Source: Mycobacterium sp. D16Q14 (GTDB lineage: Bacteria > Actinomycetota > Actinomycetes > Mycobacteriales > Mycobacteriaceae). Taken from it: DNA of 64,000 bases. Shown here one piece after another: positions 18,828 through 26,949 of the stretch. The DNA lies in the NCBI GenBank assembly GCA_002013415.1, contig MAEX01000022.1:1-64000 (forward strand), in the 5' to 3' direction. Position 1 is the first letter of the stretch, and every line of letters begins with the position of its first letter. The position numbers were made by a program, and so were the translations under genes. The notes beneath the pieces are model-generated. The model worked only from the letters and a program-made list of their open reading frames with translations, had not been told where the DNA came from and did not search any database.

Positions 18828-19094
18828 GTGAGCTTTCTCAACAGCCCCACATACATCGGGATGCCGGTCTGGGTAGCCCTGATCACGCCGGTCTTCTTCG
18901 TGCTCGTCGGACTCTGGACGATGCGTAAGAAGGGGCCGCACCCCGCGACCTACAACATGAACGACGGCTGGACGCACGCCCCGATCCTGTGGGCCGCAGT
19001 CGACGAAAACGTTGGCGATGCCCATGGGCACGGCCACGGTCATGGGCATGCTGGCGCCGAGGCGATTGGAGGGTCCGCAAGTGGCAAGTGGTGA
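18828..19094 (+). CDS. ctaJ: Small cytochrome aa3 oxidase-associated membrane subunit (CtaJ-like)
   Basis: The 88-residue protein starts at GTG 18828. One transmembrane helix (VWVALITPVFFVLVGLWTM, about residues 14-33) is followed by KKGPHPATYNMNDGWTHAPI, a His/Gly-rich segment with repeated HG pairs, and the ending GGSASGKW. From memory this matches the small accessory subunits CtaI/CtaJ found in the M. smegmatis bcc-aa3 supercomplex structures, encoded next to an HNH gene; which of the two names applies is not certain. The His-rich segment could bind metal. It overlaps the next gene by 14 bp. Confidence 0.6.
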   Translation: MSFLNSPTYIGMPVWVALITPVFFVLVGLWTMRKKGPHPATYNMNDGWTHAPILWAAVDENVGDAHGHGHGHGHAGAEAIGGSASGKW

Positions 19095-19548
19095 GGTCAC
19101 CAAGACTGCTCCCGCCGAATTGCCGCGCGGCTGGGCCGAGACCATCAGCGGACGCATCTCGGGTGTTACCGAGCCGGGCGCGCTGTCGGTTGAATTTCCG
19201 TTCCCCAACTACGAGCTGGCGACGCTCGACGACGCCCTGACCTACGGGTCTCGTCAGTCGAAGGCGAGGTTCTCGGTGTACATCGGCGACCTGGGCTCGG
19301 ATACCGCTGCCGGTGCGCGGGAGGTGTTCCTCAAGGTGCCGACGCCGGATGAGGCCGTGCTGATCGCTGTTTCGCCCAACCAGCATGTGGTTGAGGTCGT
19401 CTACGGCGAGGGACTCAAGGGGCGCGGTGCCGAGTCGGCCGCCGACCTTGGTGTGGCTGCTGCCGTGGCGTCGTTCAAGGAAGGCAACCTGCTCGACGGG
19501 ATCATCAGTGCGGTGCGCGTAATAAGCGCCGCGATCGCGCGCCCCTGA
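19081..19548 (+). CDS. DUF5130-type conserved actinobacterial protein (Rv2468c-like)
   Basis: The 155-residue product is read from GTG 19081, which overlaps the end of the CtaJ-like gene in another frame. The body (GWAETISGRISGVTEPGALS, LDDALTYGSRQSKARFSVYI, then EAVLIAVSPNQHVVEVVYGE) resembles the TPM-like alpha/beta domain, and the C-terminal helix (LLDGIISAVRVISAAIA) is amphipathic or membrane-associated. I associate it with DUF5130 proteins. Its conserved coupling to the CtaJ-like gene suggests a role in respiratory complex assembly or stability, which is inference. Confidence 0.65.
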   Translation: MASGEVTKTAPAELPRGWAETISGRISGVTEPGALSVEFPFPNYELATLDDALTYGSRQSKARFSVYIGDLGSDTAAGAREVFLKVPTPDEAVLIAVSPNQHVVEVVYGEGLKGRGAESAADLGVAAAVASFKEGNLLDGIISAVRVISAAIARP

Positions 19549-19591
19549 CCTTTCGTTCTCCTCGCGCTGTTCCCCGCGTATGTCCTTGCCT

Positions 19592-19650
19592 CGAGTGCAT
19601 ACCTGGTGCAGGTCAACTGGCTGAATTTCATGCACCTGGTATGCGTTCGG
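19592..19650. repeat. 59-bp imperfect palindromic element, left copy
   Basis: The element opens with CGAGTGCATACC and closes with CTGGTATGCGTTCGG. Its two 15-nt cores (19596-19610 and 19631-19645) are inverted relative to each other and separated by 20 bp. A second 59-bp element of the same design lies at 20521-20579, so the pair brackets the nuclease-like gene as direct copies. Confidence 0.75.
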
Positions 19651-19683
19651 TGAGTTGTCGGACGTCTGTTGCATGCTTCCGTG

Positions 19684-20553
19684 ATGGGGAGCGGGGCTTT
19701 TCTCGGAAGTGAAGCGCTTCGTGCAGGTCTACTGACCCGGCACGCACTGATCACCAACTATGTGGCTTGGCATAAGGATGTCTACATTCCGCGAGGCATC
19801 GTGATAACACCGACGATCCGTGCGGAGGCCGCCTGGCTTCGCTCGCGTCGTCGTGGTGTGCTCGCCGGGTTCTCGGCGGCAGCGCTGCTCGGTGCGCAAT
19901 GGATCGATCCCTCTCGGCCAGCGGAGATTGTCGACGGCCACAACCGACGCCGTGAATCGGGTGTAGTCACCCTTCGATCCGTCCTTCCCGCCGACGAGGT
20001 GTGCATTGTTCGCGGTATGTGCGTCACGACTCCAGCTCGTACTGCACTCGATCTGGCGGGTCGGTACCCGGACGCTTATGTGGTGCCCGCTGTCGATGCG
20101 TTGTGCCGGGCAACCGGGCTTACGACCGCCGAGGCGCTACGCCTCGCCGAGCGCTACAGGGGCCGGCGCGGAATACAAAGGGCAAGGGCGGCGCTCGATT
20201 TGGTGGATCCCGGTGCGCAGTCGCCGAAGGAGACCTGGCTCCGATTGCTACTGATTCGGGCTGGGCTGCCGCGCCCTACCACGCAGATCCTGGTGCACAA
20301 CGGCGATTTCGTTCCACTCGCATACGTCGACATGGGCTGGGAGGACGTCATGGTCGGCGTCGAATACGACGGAGATCACCACCGCAGCAACCGCCGACAG
20401 TACGTGAAGGACATCCAGCGGCTGGAGATGCTCGAAGGTCTGGGCTGGCTGATTGTCAGAGTGGTCGCCGAGGACCACCCCGACGACATCATTCGACGAG
20501 TGCGGGAAGCCCTCGCTCGCCGAGTGCATACCGTACGCAGACGAATCGCGTGA
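19684..20553 (+). CDS. AbiEi-type N-terminal domain fused to DUF559 (Vsr-fold nuclease-like) protein
   Basis: The 289-residue protein is read from ATG 19684 (TTG 19669 and GTG 19681 are alternatives). The N-terminus (SEALRAGLLTRHALITNYV, then VYIPRGIVITPTIRAEA) resembles the winged-helix plus linker of AbiEi-type antitoxin domains; VTTPARTALDLAGRYP is typical of this group. The C-terminal about 100 residues show a PD-(D/E)XK-like pattern: LAYVDMGWEDVMVGVEYDGD, HHRSNRRQYVKDIQRLEML, LGWLIVRVVAED, as in DUF559/Vsr proteins. No partner toxin gene is adjacent. Such proteins are numerous in mycobacteria but uncharacterised. It is bracketed by palindromic repeats; the right one overlaps its last codons. 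Confidence 0.7.
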   Translation: MGSGAFLGSEALRAGLLTRHALITNYVAWHKDVYIPRGIVITPTIRAEAAWLRSRRRGVLAGFSAAALLGAQWIDPSRPAEIVDGHNRRRESGVVTLRSVLPADEVCIVRGMCVTTPARTALDLAGRYPDAYVVPAVDALCRATGLTTAEALRLAERYRGRRGIQRARAALDLVDPGAQSPKETWLRLLLIRAGLPRPTTQILVHNGDFVPLAYVDMGWEDVMVGVEYDGDHHRSNRRQYVKDIQRLEMLEGLGWLIVRVVAEDHPDDIIRRVREALARRVHTVRRRIA

Positions 20554-20579
20554 AAGGCCTGCGCCTGGTATGCACTCGG
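20521..20579. repeat. 59-bp imperfect palindromic element, right copy
   Basis: It opens with CGAGTGCATACC, identical to the left copy, and closes with CTGGTATGCACTCGG, with inverted cores at 20525-20539 and 20560-20574, again 20 bp apart. The first arm lies inside the last codons of the nuclease-like gene and the second just after its stop. Confidence 0.75.
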
Positions 20580-20607
20580 CACGAGGGAGCGTGCGAAGGG
20601 AGCCCTC

Positions 20608-23169
20608 CTATTGGGCGTCGAACTCGCGGGCCTGCAGTGACCTGACGATCCCGGCGCGCCCCTCGGAAACCAGACGGCGCAGCGCCGACGGAATCTCCTT
20701 GGCCAAGAAGCCGTCTGCCGACTCGATAGCATGCTGCGAGATGTCCCACGAGGGGTACAGGCCGATCACCACGGTCTGGGCCACCTCGCTGGAACGCCGT
20801 GCCCACACATTCTCGATGACATCGAAGTAGCGACCCGAGAACGGCGCCAGCAGCGCGGCCTGTCCGGGCTGCACGATTCCCGCGATCACCGAACGCGCGG
20901 TGGTGTTCGGCAGCGCGTCATCCTCGATGACCTGCTTCCACGCGGCCTTTTTCACCTCGGCGACCGGACGGGCCGCACGAGCCTGGGCCGCTTGACGCTT
21001 ACCCGCCGCGGTCTGGTCGCGCTCCAGCTCCGCATCGATGAACACCGAAGCGTCGGGCTCCAGTGCCCCGGAGGCCGCCAGCGCGTTCACGATTCGCCAC
21101 CGCAGGTCGGTGTCGACCGTCAGGCCGGGCAGGTCCAGCGATGCCGGATCGGAGTCCAGCAGCGCCTGCAACACGACGGTATGTCCTGCCGACAACACCG
21201 AGGTGGTGAAGGCGTTCACGAAAGCCAGCTGATGATCCGAGCCCGGCCCGGCGCCACGCGCCAGCTCCAGCAGCCGGTCGGCGAAGGCCGGCCAGCCGTG
21301 CTCGCGCGCCCACTCGGGTTCCACATAGGAGCTCAACGCCGTCTGTGCCTGCAGCAGCAGGCGTTGCGCCACACCGACTTCGGACTCGGCGTGCACGCCG
21401 GAGGACACTAGCGCCACGAAATCACGCGCTCGCAGCTCCGCCTCGCGCGTCATCTCCCAGGCCGCCGACCACGCCAGCGTGCGTGGCAACGGGTCGGCGA
21501 TATCGGCCACCCGTGACAGCACGGTTTCCAGTGACTCGTCATCGAGCCGCAGGGAGCAGTACGTCAGATCGTCGTCGTTGACCAGAATCAGCTTGCCGCG
21601 GGAGACACCCTGCAACGCGGGAACATCCGTCGACGGTCCTTCGACGTCCAACTCTTCGCGGTGTACGCGGACCAGCTTGCCGTCCACGTCGTCATAGATC
21701 CCGACGGCGAGCCGGTGCACCCGCGTCTCGCCGGCGCCCGGGGCCGCCCCGGACTGTTTGACGGCGAAACGCGTAAATTTCCCGTCGCTGTCCACCTCGA
21801 AGCCAGGTGACAACGTATTGAGCCCGGTGGTCTTGAGCCACTGTGTGCCCCAGTCCGACAGGTCGCGCCCCGAGGCCTCCTCCAGGGCGCCCAGCAGATC
21901 GTCGAACGTCGCGTTACCGAACGCGTGCGCCGTGAAATACGCGCGCAGGCCCGACAGGAAGTTCTCCAAACCGACATACGCCACAAGCTGTTTGAGCACG
22001 CTGGCGCCCTTGGCGTAGGTGATGCCGTCGAAGTTCACCTCGACAGCCGCCAGGTCCGGGATATCGGCGGCGACCGGGTGGGTCGACGGCAGCTGGTCCT
22101 GGCGATACGCCCATGACTTCTCGACGTTGGCGAAGGTGGTCCACGCCTCGGTGTACTCGGTGGCCTCCGCCTGGCACAGCACCGAGGCGAACGTCGCGAA
22201 GGACTCGTTGAGCCACAAGTCATCCCACCAGCGCATGGTGACCAGGTCGCCGAACCACATGTGCGCCATCTCGTGCAGCACGGTCTCGGCGCGGCGCTCA
22301 TAGGAATACTTGGTGACCTTGCTCCGGAAGACGTAGTCCTCCAGGAAGGTCACCGCTCCGGCGTTCTCCATGGCACCCGCGTTGAATTCGGGGACGAACA
22401 GCTGGTCGTACTTTCCGAAGGCGTACGGGGTGCCAAAGTTCTTATGGTAGAAGCTGAATCCCTGCTTGGTCTCGGTGAACAGCCGATCGGCGTCCATGAA
22501 CTCCGATAGCGAGGCGCGGCAATAGATGCCCAGATCGATGGTGCCGTGGTCATCGGAATACACGTCGTTCCATCGCGCGTAGGGACCGGCGATCAGCGCC
22601 ACCAGGTAGGTGCTCATCTTCGCGGTGGTCGCGAAGGTGTGCACGCCGTCGGCCACCGACAGTGGCGCACCGTTGGAGATCACCTGCCAATGGGCCGGGG
22701 CGGTCACCGTGACATCGAAGGTGGCCTTGAGGTCGGGCTGGTCGAAGCTGGCGAACATCCGTTTGGCATCGGCGGTCTCGAACTGGGAGTAGAGGTACAC
22801 CTCGTCGTCGACCGGATCCACGAAGCGGTGCAAACCCTCACCGGTGTGCGAGTACTCGAAATCGGCTTCCACCACCACGGTGTTGGCGGCAGCCAGCTCC
22901 GGCAGCGTGATGCCGTTCTCCTCGTCGTACCCGCTGACGTCGATCTCGACGCCGTTGAGCTCGACGCGCCGCACCGTGCGGGCGGCGATGTCGATGACCG
23001 TAGAGGCCCCCGGCTGCGCCGTGAAGGTGACAGTGGTCGATGAGTGGAAGGTTTCTTCGCTGGGACCGCCCTGACCATCGGTGAGGTCGAGGGTGATCGC
23101 GTAGTGCTGGACGTCGATCGCAGCGGCTCGGGCCGCGGCCTGGTCACGGGTGAGGTTGGGAAGTGCCAC
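20608..23169 (-). CDS. pepN: Aminopeptidase N (M1 zinc metallopeptidase)
   Basis: The 853-residue enzyme has the M1 exopeptidase motif NAGAMENAGAV (GAMEN) and the zinc site VLHEMAHMWFGDLVTM (HExxH) with the downstream NESFATFA supplying the third ligand Glu. The C-terminal third is the helical ERAP1-like domain. It removes N-terminal residues from peptides, probably acting after the Clp and Lon proteases. The start GTG 23169 follows a -10 TACGTT (23176-23181, minus strand) by 6 nt, so the mRNA is likely leaderless. It corresponds to Rv2467 (recalled) and is convergent with the nuclease-like gene. Confidence 0.95.
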   Translation of the reverse strand: MALPNLTRDQAAARAAAIDVQHYAITLDLTDGQGGPSEETFHSSTTVTFTAQPGASTVIDIAARTVRRVELNGVEIDVSGYDEENGITLPELAAANTVVVEADFEYSHTGEGLHRFVDPVDDEVYLYSQFETADAKRMFASFDQPDLKATFDVTVTAPAHWQVISNGAPLSVADGVHTFATTAKMSTYLVALIAGPYARWNDVYSDDHGTIDLGIYCRASLSEFMDADRLFTETKQGFSFYHKNFGTPYAFGKYDQLFVPEFNAGAMENAGAVTFLEDYVFRSKVTKYSYERRAETVLHEMAHMWFGDLVTMRWWDDLWLNESFATFASVLCQAEATEYTEAWTTFANVEKSWAYRQDQLPSTHPVAADIPDLAAVEVNFDGITYAKGASVLKQLVAYVGLENFLSGLRAYFTAHAFGNATFDDLLGALEEASGRDLSDWGTQWLKTTGLNTLSPGFEVDSDGKFTRFAVKQSGAAPGAGETRVHRLAVGIYDDVDGKLVRVHREELDVEGPSTDVPALQGVSRGKLILVNDDDLTYCSLRLDDESLETVLSRVADIADPLPRTLAWSAAWEMTREAELRARDFVALVSSGVHAESEVGVAQRLLLQAQTALSSYVEPEWAREHGWPAFADRLLELARGAGPGSDHQLAFVNAFTTSVLSAGHTVVLQALLDSDPASLDLPGLTVDTDLRWRIVNALAASGALEPDASVFIDAELERDQTAAGKRQAAQARAARPVAEVKKAAWKQVIEDDALPNTTARSVIAGIVQPGQAALLAPFSGRYFDVIENVWARRSSEVAQTVVIGLYPSWDISQHAIESADGFLAKEIPSALRRLVSEGRAGIVRSLQAREFDAQ

Positions 23170-23286
23170 GTACCCAACGTAGCCGGTAGACGGTCATTCG
23201 TGCGGGATGGGAACACGGGGGCAGGATCGTGAGTTGGGTTAGACGTCCCCCTTTAGGCCGGCCACATCACATCCGAAAGGCGCGTT

Positions 23287-23904
23287 ATGTCTGCAGACAA
23301 GAAGGACCTCGCCGAGTTCTGGTTCGACCCGCTGTGTCCGTGGTGCTGGATCACCTCGCGGTGGATTCTGGAGGTCCAGAAAGTTCGCGATATCGACGTG
23401 AAGTTCCGGGTGATGAGCCTGGCCGTCCTCAACGAGGGACGCGATAACCTGCCGGAGCGTTACCAGGAACTCATGAAAACGGCCTGGGGACCGGTGCGGG
23501 TGGCCATCGCCGCCGAGCAGGCCAAAGGCCCGGAGATCCTGGAGCCGCTGTACACCGCCATGGGTACCCGGATTCACAACCAGGACAACAAGGACCTTCC
23601 GGCGGTCATCGCCGAGTCGCTGGCCGAGGTGGGCCTGCCGGCCGAGCTGGCCGACGCCGCCGAGTCCACCGAGTACGACGACGCACTGCGTGTCAGCCAC
23701 CACGCCGGTATGGACAAGGTGGGCCCGGATGTCGGTACTCCGACGATCCACGTCAACGGTGTGGCCTTCTTCGGCCCGGTGATCTCCAAGATCCCGCGCG
23801 GCGAAGAGGCCGGGAAGCTGTGGGATGCGTCGGTGATCTTTGCCTCGTACCCGTACTTCTTCGAGCTCAAGCGCACGCGCACCGAGGCGCCGACGTTCGA
23901 CTAA
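23287..23904 (+). CDS. DsbA-family mycothiol-dependent disulfide reductase (Rv2466c-like)
   Basis: The 205-residue cytoplasmic thioredoxin-fold protein has the CPWC active site at Cys17-Cys20 (FWFDPLCPWCWITSRWI), followed by an inserted helical domain and GTPTIHVNGVAFFGPVIS, the cis-Pro strand. No signal peptide is present. The M. tuberculosis homologue Rv2466c is a mycothiol-linked oxidoreductase involved in oxidative stress defence and in activation of some thienopyrimidine prodrugs. ATG 23287 has a GAAAGG SD-like stretch upstream. Its last 4 bp overlap the convergent M48 protease gene. Confidence 0.9.
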   Translation: MSADKKDLAEFWFDPLCPWCWITSRWILEVQKVRDIDVKFRVMSLAVLNEGRDNLPERYQELMKTAWGPVRVAIAAEQAKGPEILEPLYTAMGTRIHNQDNKDLPAVIAESLAEVGLPAELADAAESTEYDDALRVSHHAGMDKVGPDVGTPTIHVNGVAFFGPVISKIPRGEEAGKLWDASVIFASYPYFFELKRTRTEAPTFD

Positions 23905-24857
23905 TAACGCGGGGGCGGATTGCCGAATGTGTACGCCTGATGAGGCGGCAGGTAGCCGTGGGCGATCGGCGGCGGCGCGGGCGGTAGCACCGGCGGCACC
24001 GGAGGAATGGGAGTCGGCGGCAGCAGCTGGGGCCGGAAGAACAACGACCCGGCCTGCTGCCGATTCCGCAACGCGGCTGCGCGCCAGGTGTGCACGGGGT
24101 GGCTCGACAGCATGTTGACCAGCCACACGAAGAAGCCTGTCTCCAGGGTGGCCCGGTTGGCCAGGGTGTCGAACTCGACGCGCTTGAGCAGATACTTGCC
24201 AGCCGCCATGACGCCGATGGCGCCCTGAATACCGGTGGGGCGCATGGCGTATCCGTGGTTGTCTGCGGTGTACTCCATGGAGCGCGACAGCGAGGTGCCG
24301 AGGAACGGGACGAAGTTCATCGCGGTCTGGGCGAACTGCCGCCAGTAGGACGCGTGCCCGGCGGCGATGTGACCGACCTCGTGGCCGATGATGAAGGCCA
24401 GTGCCTCCGGATCACGCGCTTCGCCACCGATCTCGAATAGGTCGCTGTAGACGACGACGAACCGGCGGAAGCCATGGCCGCTGGCGAAGGCGTTGATCTG
24501 GCCGTTGCCCAGTACGACATAGGCGTCGGGCAGCTCCTGCAGGCCGAAGCGCTGCGCTGCTTCGACGACCATCGCGTACCCCTCGGGGAACTGGGTGGGG
24601 GACATCTTGACGCCGTTCACCCGCTGCTGCCCGTAGAGGATGCCTCGACCGAGGAACAAGGTCAGCGGAGTGGCGGCCAGCGCGACGATGATGATGTTCA
24701 GCTGGACGTGCTCGGGGTCGGCGAGATATCCGATGATGCCGAAAATCGCGCCGATGTAGAGCAGCACTGTGAACAGGATCACGACGACGAGCAACCCGAT
24801 CTCCCAGGGATGTCGACGTGGGGGATAGGTGTACTGGGGCAGTCCGACCGGGTACAT
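23901..24857 (-). CDS. M48-family membrane metalloprotease
   Basis: The 318-residue protein has two N-terminal membrane helices (residues about 18-42 and 52-74), then the protease domain with GNGQINAFASG and the zinc motif IIGHEVGHIAAGHA, the third ligand Glu in MEYTADNHGYAM, and a proline-rich C-terminal tail (PPTPIPPVPPVLPPAPPP). This is the HtpX/Ste24-like architecture, facing the cytosol. ATG 24857 lies 7 nt after the minus-strand -10 TACCGT (24865-24870), so it is probably leaderless; longer upstream frames overlap rpiB and are rejected. It diverges from rpiB with only 60 bp between the starts. The tail may bind SH3- or WW-like or cell-wall partners, which is speculation. Confidence 0.88.
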   Translation of the reverse strand: MYPVGLPQYTYPPRRHPWEIGLLVVVILFTVLLYIGAIFGIIGYLADPEHVQLNIIIVALAATPLTLFLGRGILYGQQRVNGVKMSPTQFPEGYAMVVEAAQRFGLQELPDAYVVLGNGQINAFASGHGFRRFVVVYSDLFEIGGEARDPEALAFIIGHEVGHIAAGHASYWRQFAQTAMNFVPFLGTSLSRSMEYTADNHGYAMRPTGIQGAIGVMAAGKYLLKRVEFDTLANRATLETGFFVWLVNMLSSHPVHTWRAAALRNRQQAGSLFFRPQLLPPTPIPPVPPVLPPAPPPIAHGYLPPHQAYTFGNPPPRY

Positions 24858-24917
24858 GCGCGCCACGGTAACCGACCACGGGGCAACCTGGCACAACGCG
24901 ACTGTCACAATTGGGGC

Positions 24918-25397
24918 ATGCGCGTCTATGTGGGAGCCGATCACGCCGGATACGAGTTGAAGCAGAAGATCATCGAGCACCTTCGTGGTCGCGGCCATGA
25001 TCCGGTGGACTGCGGTGCCTTTGAACTGGATCCGCAGGACGACTACCCGGCGTTCTGCATCGATACCGCGCGGCGCACCGTCGCCGATCCGGACAGCCTC
25101 GGCATCGTGCTCGGTGGTTCGGGTAACGGTGAGCAGATCGCCGCCAACAAGGTCCCGGGTGCCCGCTGTGCGCTGGCGTGGAGCCTGGAGACTGCGGTGC
25201 TGGCACGCGAGCACAACAATGCGCAGCTGATCGGCATCGGTGGACGCATGCACACCGTGCCCGAGGCGCTCGCCATCGTGGACGCGTTCCTGGCAGCCAA
25301 GTGGTCGGAGGAGCCGCGGCACCAGCGCCGCATCGACATTCTGGCCGAGTACGAGGCCACCCACGAGGCGCCGCCGGTACCGGGCGCCGACGCGTAA
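24918..25397 (+). CDS. rpiB: Ribose-5-phosphate isomerase B
   Basis: The 159-residue enzyme has VGADHAGYELK, the phosphate-binding GGSGNGEQIAANKVPGARCA, and NNAQLIGIGGRM. The active-site residue is Glu in SGNGEQIAANK, where many Gram-negative RpiB proteins have Cys, as known for the mycobacterial enzyme. It interconverts ribulose-5-phosphate and ribose-5-phosphate. It starts at ATG 24918 and is followed 6 bp later by the glycosylase gene, probably in one transcript. Confidence 0.95.
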   Translation: MRVYVGADHAGYELKQKIIEHLRGRGHDPVDCGAFELDPQDDYPAFCIDTARRTVADPDSLGIVLGGSGNGEQIAANKVPGARCALAWSLETAVLAREHNNAQLIGIGGRMHTVPEALAIVDAFLAAKWSEEPRHQRRIDILAEYEATHEAPPVPGADA

Positions 25398-25403
25398 ACG
25401 TCT

Positions 25404-26201
25404 GTGCCGGAGGGGCATACCCTGCACCGGTTGGCCCGGCTGCACCAGCGCCGGTTCGCCGGTTCGCCGGTGTCTGTCAGTAGTCCGCAGGGCCGGTTCA
25501 CCGAAGGTGCGGCCGCGGTCAGCGGGCGCACCCTCGTGAAGGCGCATGCCTGGGGCAAGCACCTGTTCCACGATTACGGCTCAGCCGGTGTGGTGCATGT
25601 TCACCTAGGGCTGTACGGCACCTTCACCGAGCTGCCGGTCCCGATGGGTCTTCCCGTAGGGCAGGTGCGGATGCGTATCGAGGGAGCGCAGTTTGGGACC
25701 GATCTGCGCGGCGCGACGGCGTGTGAGCTCATTGACGCCCCACAGGTCGATGCGATCCTGGCTCGCCTCGGCCCCGACCCACTGCGCCCCAGGTCCGACC
25801 CGGCCTTAGCGTTCGAGCGGATCACGAAGTCGCGCAGGCCAATCGGTGCACTGCTGATGGACCAGAAGATCATCGCCGGTGTGGGCAATGTCTACCGCAG
25901 CGAGGTGCTGTTCCGTCAGCGGATCGACCCGTACCGGGAGGGCGCCCGGCTGGATCCCGGCGAGCTCTCGGCGCTCTGGGGCGACCTGGTGGACAGAATG
26001 CGCGTCGGACTGCGGGTCGGAAAGATCGTCACGGTCGATGCCGAATTCGACCATGGTGACCCGTCGTACGCACCGGACCGCCCCCGCACCTACGTGTATC
26101 GCCGGGCGGGTGCGCCCTGTCGGGTGTGCGGCACGCCAATCCTCACAGCGGAGATGGATGCGCGAAACTTGTTCTGGTGTCCTTCATGTCAAATAGGCTG
26201 A
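25404..26201 (+). CDS. nei: Fpg/Nei-family DNA glycosylase/AP lyase
   Basis: The 265-residue enzyme begins PEGHTLHRLARLHQRRFAG, so after Met removal Pro1 is the catalytic nucleophile and Glu2 the general acid. The central LLMDQKIIAGVGNVYRSEVLF is the helix-two-turn-helix. The C-terminus has the zinc finger CRVCGTPILTAEM ... FWCPSCQ. It excises oxidised bases and cleaves the AP site. The PEGHT rather than PELPE opening places it with Nei1-like enzymes (Rv2464c position, recalled). The start is GTG 25404, 6 bp after rpiB. Confidence 0.92.
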   Translation: MPEGHTLHRLARLHQRRFAGSPVSVSSPQGRFTEGAAAVSGRTLVKAHAWGKHLFHDYGSAGVVHVHLGLYGTFTELPVPMGLPVGQVRMRIEGAQFGTDLRGATACELIDAPQVDAILARLGPDPLRPRSDPALAFERITKSRRPIGALLMDQKIIAGVGNVYRSEVLFRQRIDPYREGARLDPGELSALWGDLVDRMRVGLRVGKIVTVDAEFDHGDPSYAPDRPRTYVYRRAGAPCRVCGTPILTAEMDARNLFWCPSCQIG

Positions 26202-26253
26202 TGACAGCTGCGGTGACGTGTGATGTTGCTAGAGTGGGCCAAGTGGGACACCA

Positions 26254-26266
26254 TGTACCAGGTACA
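26254..26266. promoter_or_regulatory. Candidate TetR operator
   Basis: TGTACC-A-GGTACA is a perfect 6-bp inverted repeat around one base. It lies 14 bp before the TetR gene start and about 18 bp after a -10-like TAGAGT (26230-26235), a position where a bound repressor would block transcription, so autoregulation is plausible. Confidence 0.5.
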
Positions 26267-26280
26267 GCGTAGGAGATTGC

Positions 26281-26943
26281 GTGACAAGACCGGGCGCGCC
26301 GTTGGGAAAACTTTTCGCGCGCGCTGTTCGTGGACTTGGTTCGCACCCGGAACCTGACGACATTGACACCCGATTGCTGGACGCGGCCATCGAGGTGCTC
26401 GCGGAGCGGGGCACCCAGTCCGCGACCATTGACGAAGTGGCGCGGCGGGCGAAAGTGGGCCGTGCCACGGTATTTCGGCGTTTCTCGAGTAAAGACCAGT
26501 TGTTCGAGAGGGCGCTTGCCCAAGAAATGCGAAAGTTCCTGGACGAGCTACAAGAGCGTGCGGGCGGTTTTGACGGCATTGACGAGCGGGTGGCTGAGGG
26601 GTTCGCCGTCTGTATCGAAGTTGTGAATCATCCTCTGCTGCGCGGTGATTCAATCGTGGCCAGGATGACTGCGATAGAAGCAATCACGCAGGGAGACCCG
26701 GCGCCAATCGAACTGGCGCGACACTATCTCACGTCCCAGATCGATCAGATGCGGGAGGAAGGGCGTATCCCGCCGGGAGATTCGAAACGGCAGGTCGACG
26801 TCTTGATCCACTTGGTGCTGGGATATCTCGCTGCGCCCACGACAACCATTGACCTCGGCAACACCGAAGAGGTACGTGCGCTGGCGCGCGAGACGTTCGC
26901 ACCCATCTTGCTTACTCCGAATGTGCCGCTCGACGCGCGGTAG
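26281..26943 (+). CDS. TetR-family transcriptional regulator
   Basis: The 220-residue protein starts at GTG 26281 with TAGGAG 7 nt upstream. Residues about 36-82 form the TetR HTH: LLDAAIEVLAERGTQSATID, then VARRAKVGRATVFRRFSSK. The C-terminal ligand domain is helical and not diagnostic. A perfect palindrome just upstream suggests autoregulation. The downstream gene is convergent, so the target beyond itself is not evident from context. GC and codon use resemble the surrounding chromosome. Confidence 0.9.
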   Translation: MTRPGAPLGKLFARAVRGLGSHPEPDDIDTRLLDAAIEVLAERGTQSATIDEVARRAKVGRATVFRRFSSKDQLFERALAQEMRKFLDELQERAGGFDGIDERVAEGFAVCIEVVNHPLLRGDSIVARMTAIEAITQGDPAPIELARHYLTSQIDQMREEGRIPPGDSKRQVDVLIHLVLGYLAAPTTTIDLGNTEEVRALARETFAPILLTPNVPLDAR

Positions 26944-26949
26944 ACGCCC

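Noticed and set aside
24858..25571. Minus-strand frame continuing upstream of the M48 protease through rpiB
   Set aside because: It is antisense to rpiB and the glycosylase start; the protease has a well-placed -10 before ATG 24857 and its first membrane helix follows directly.
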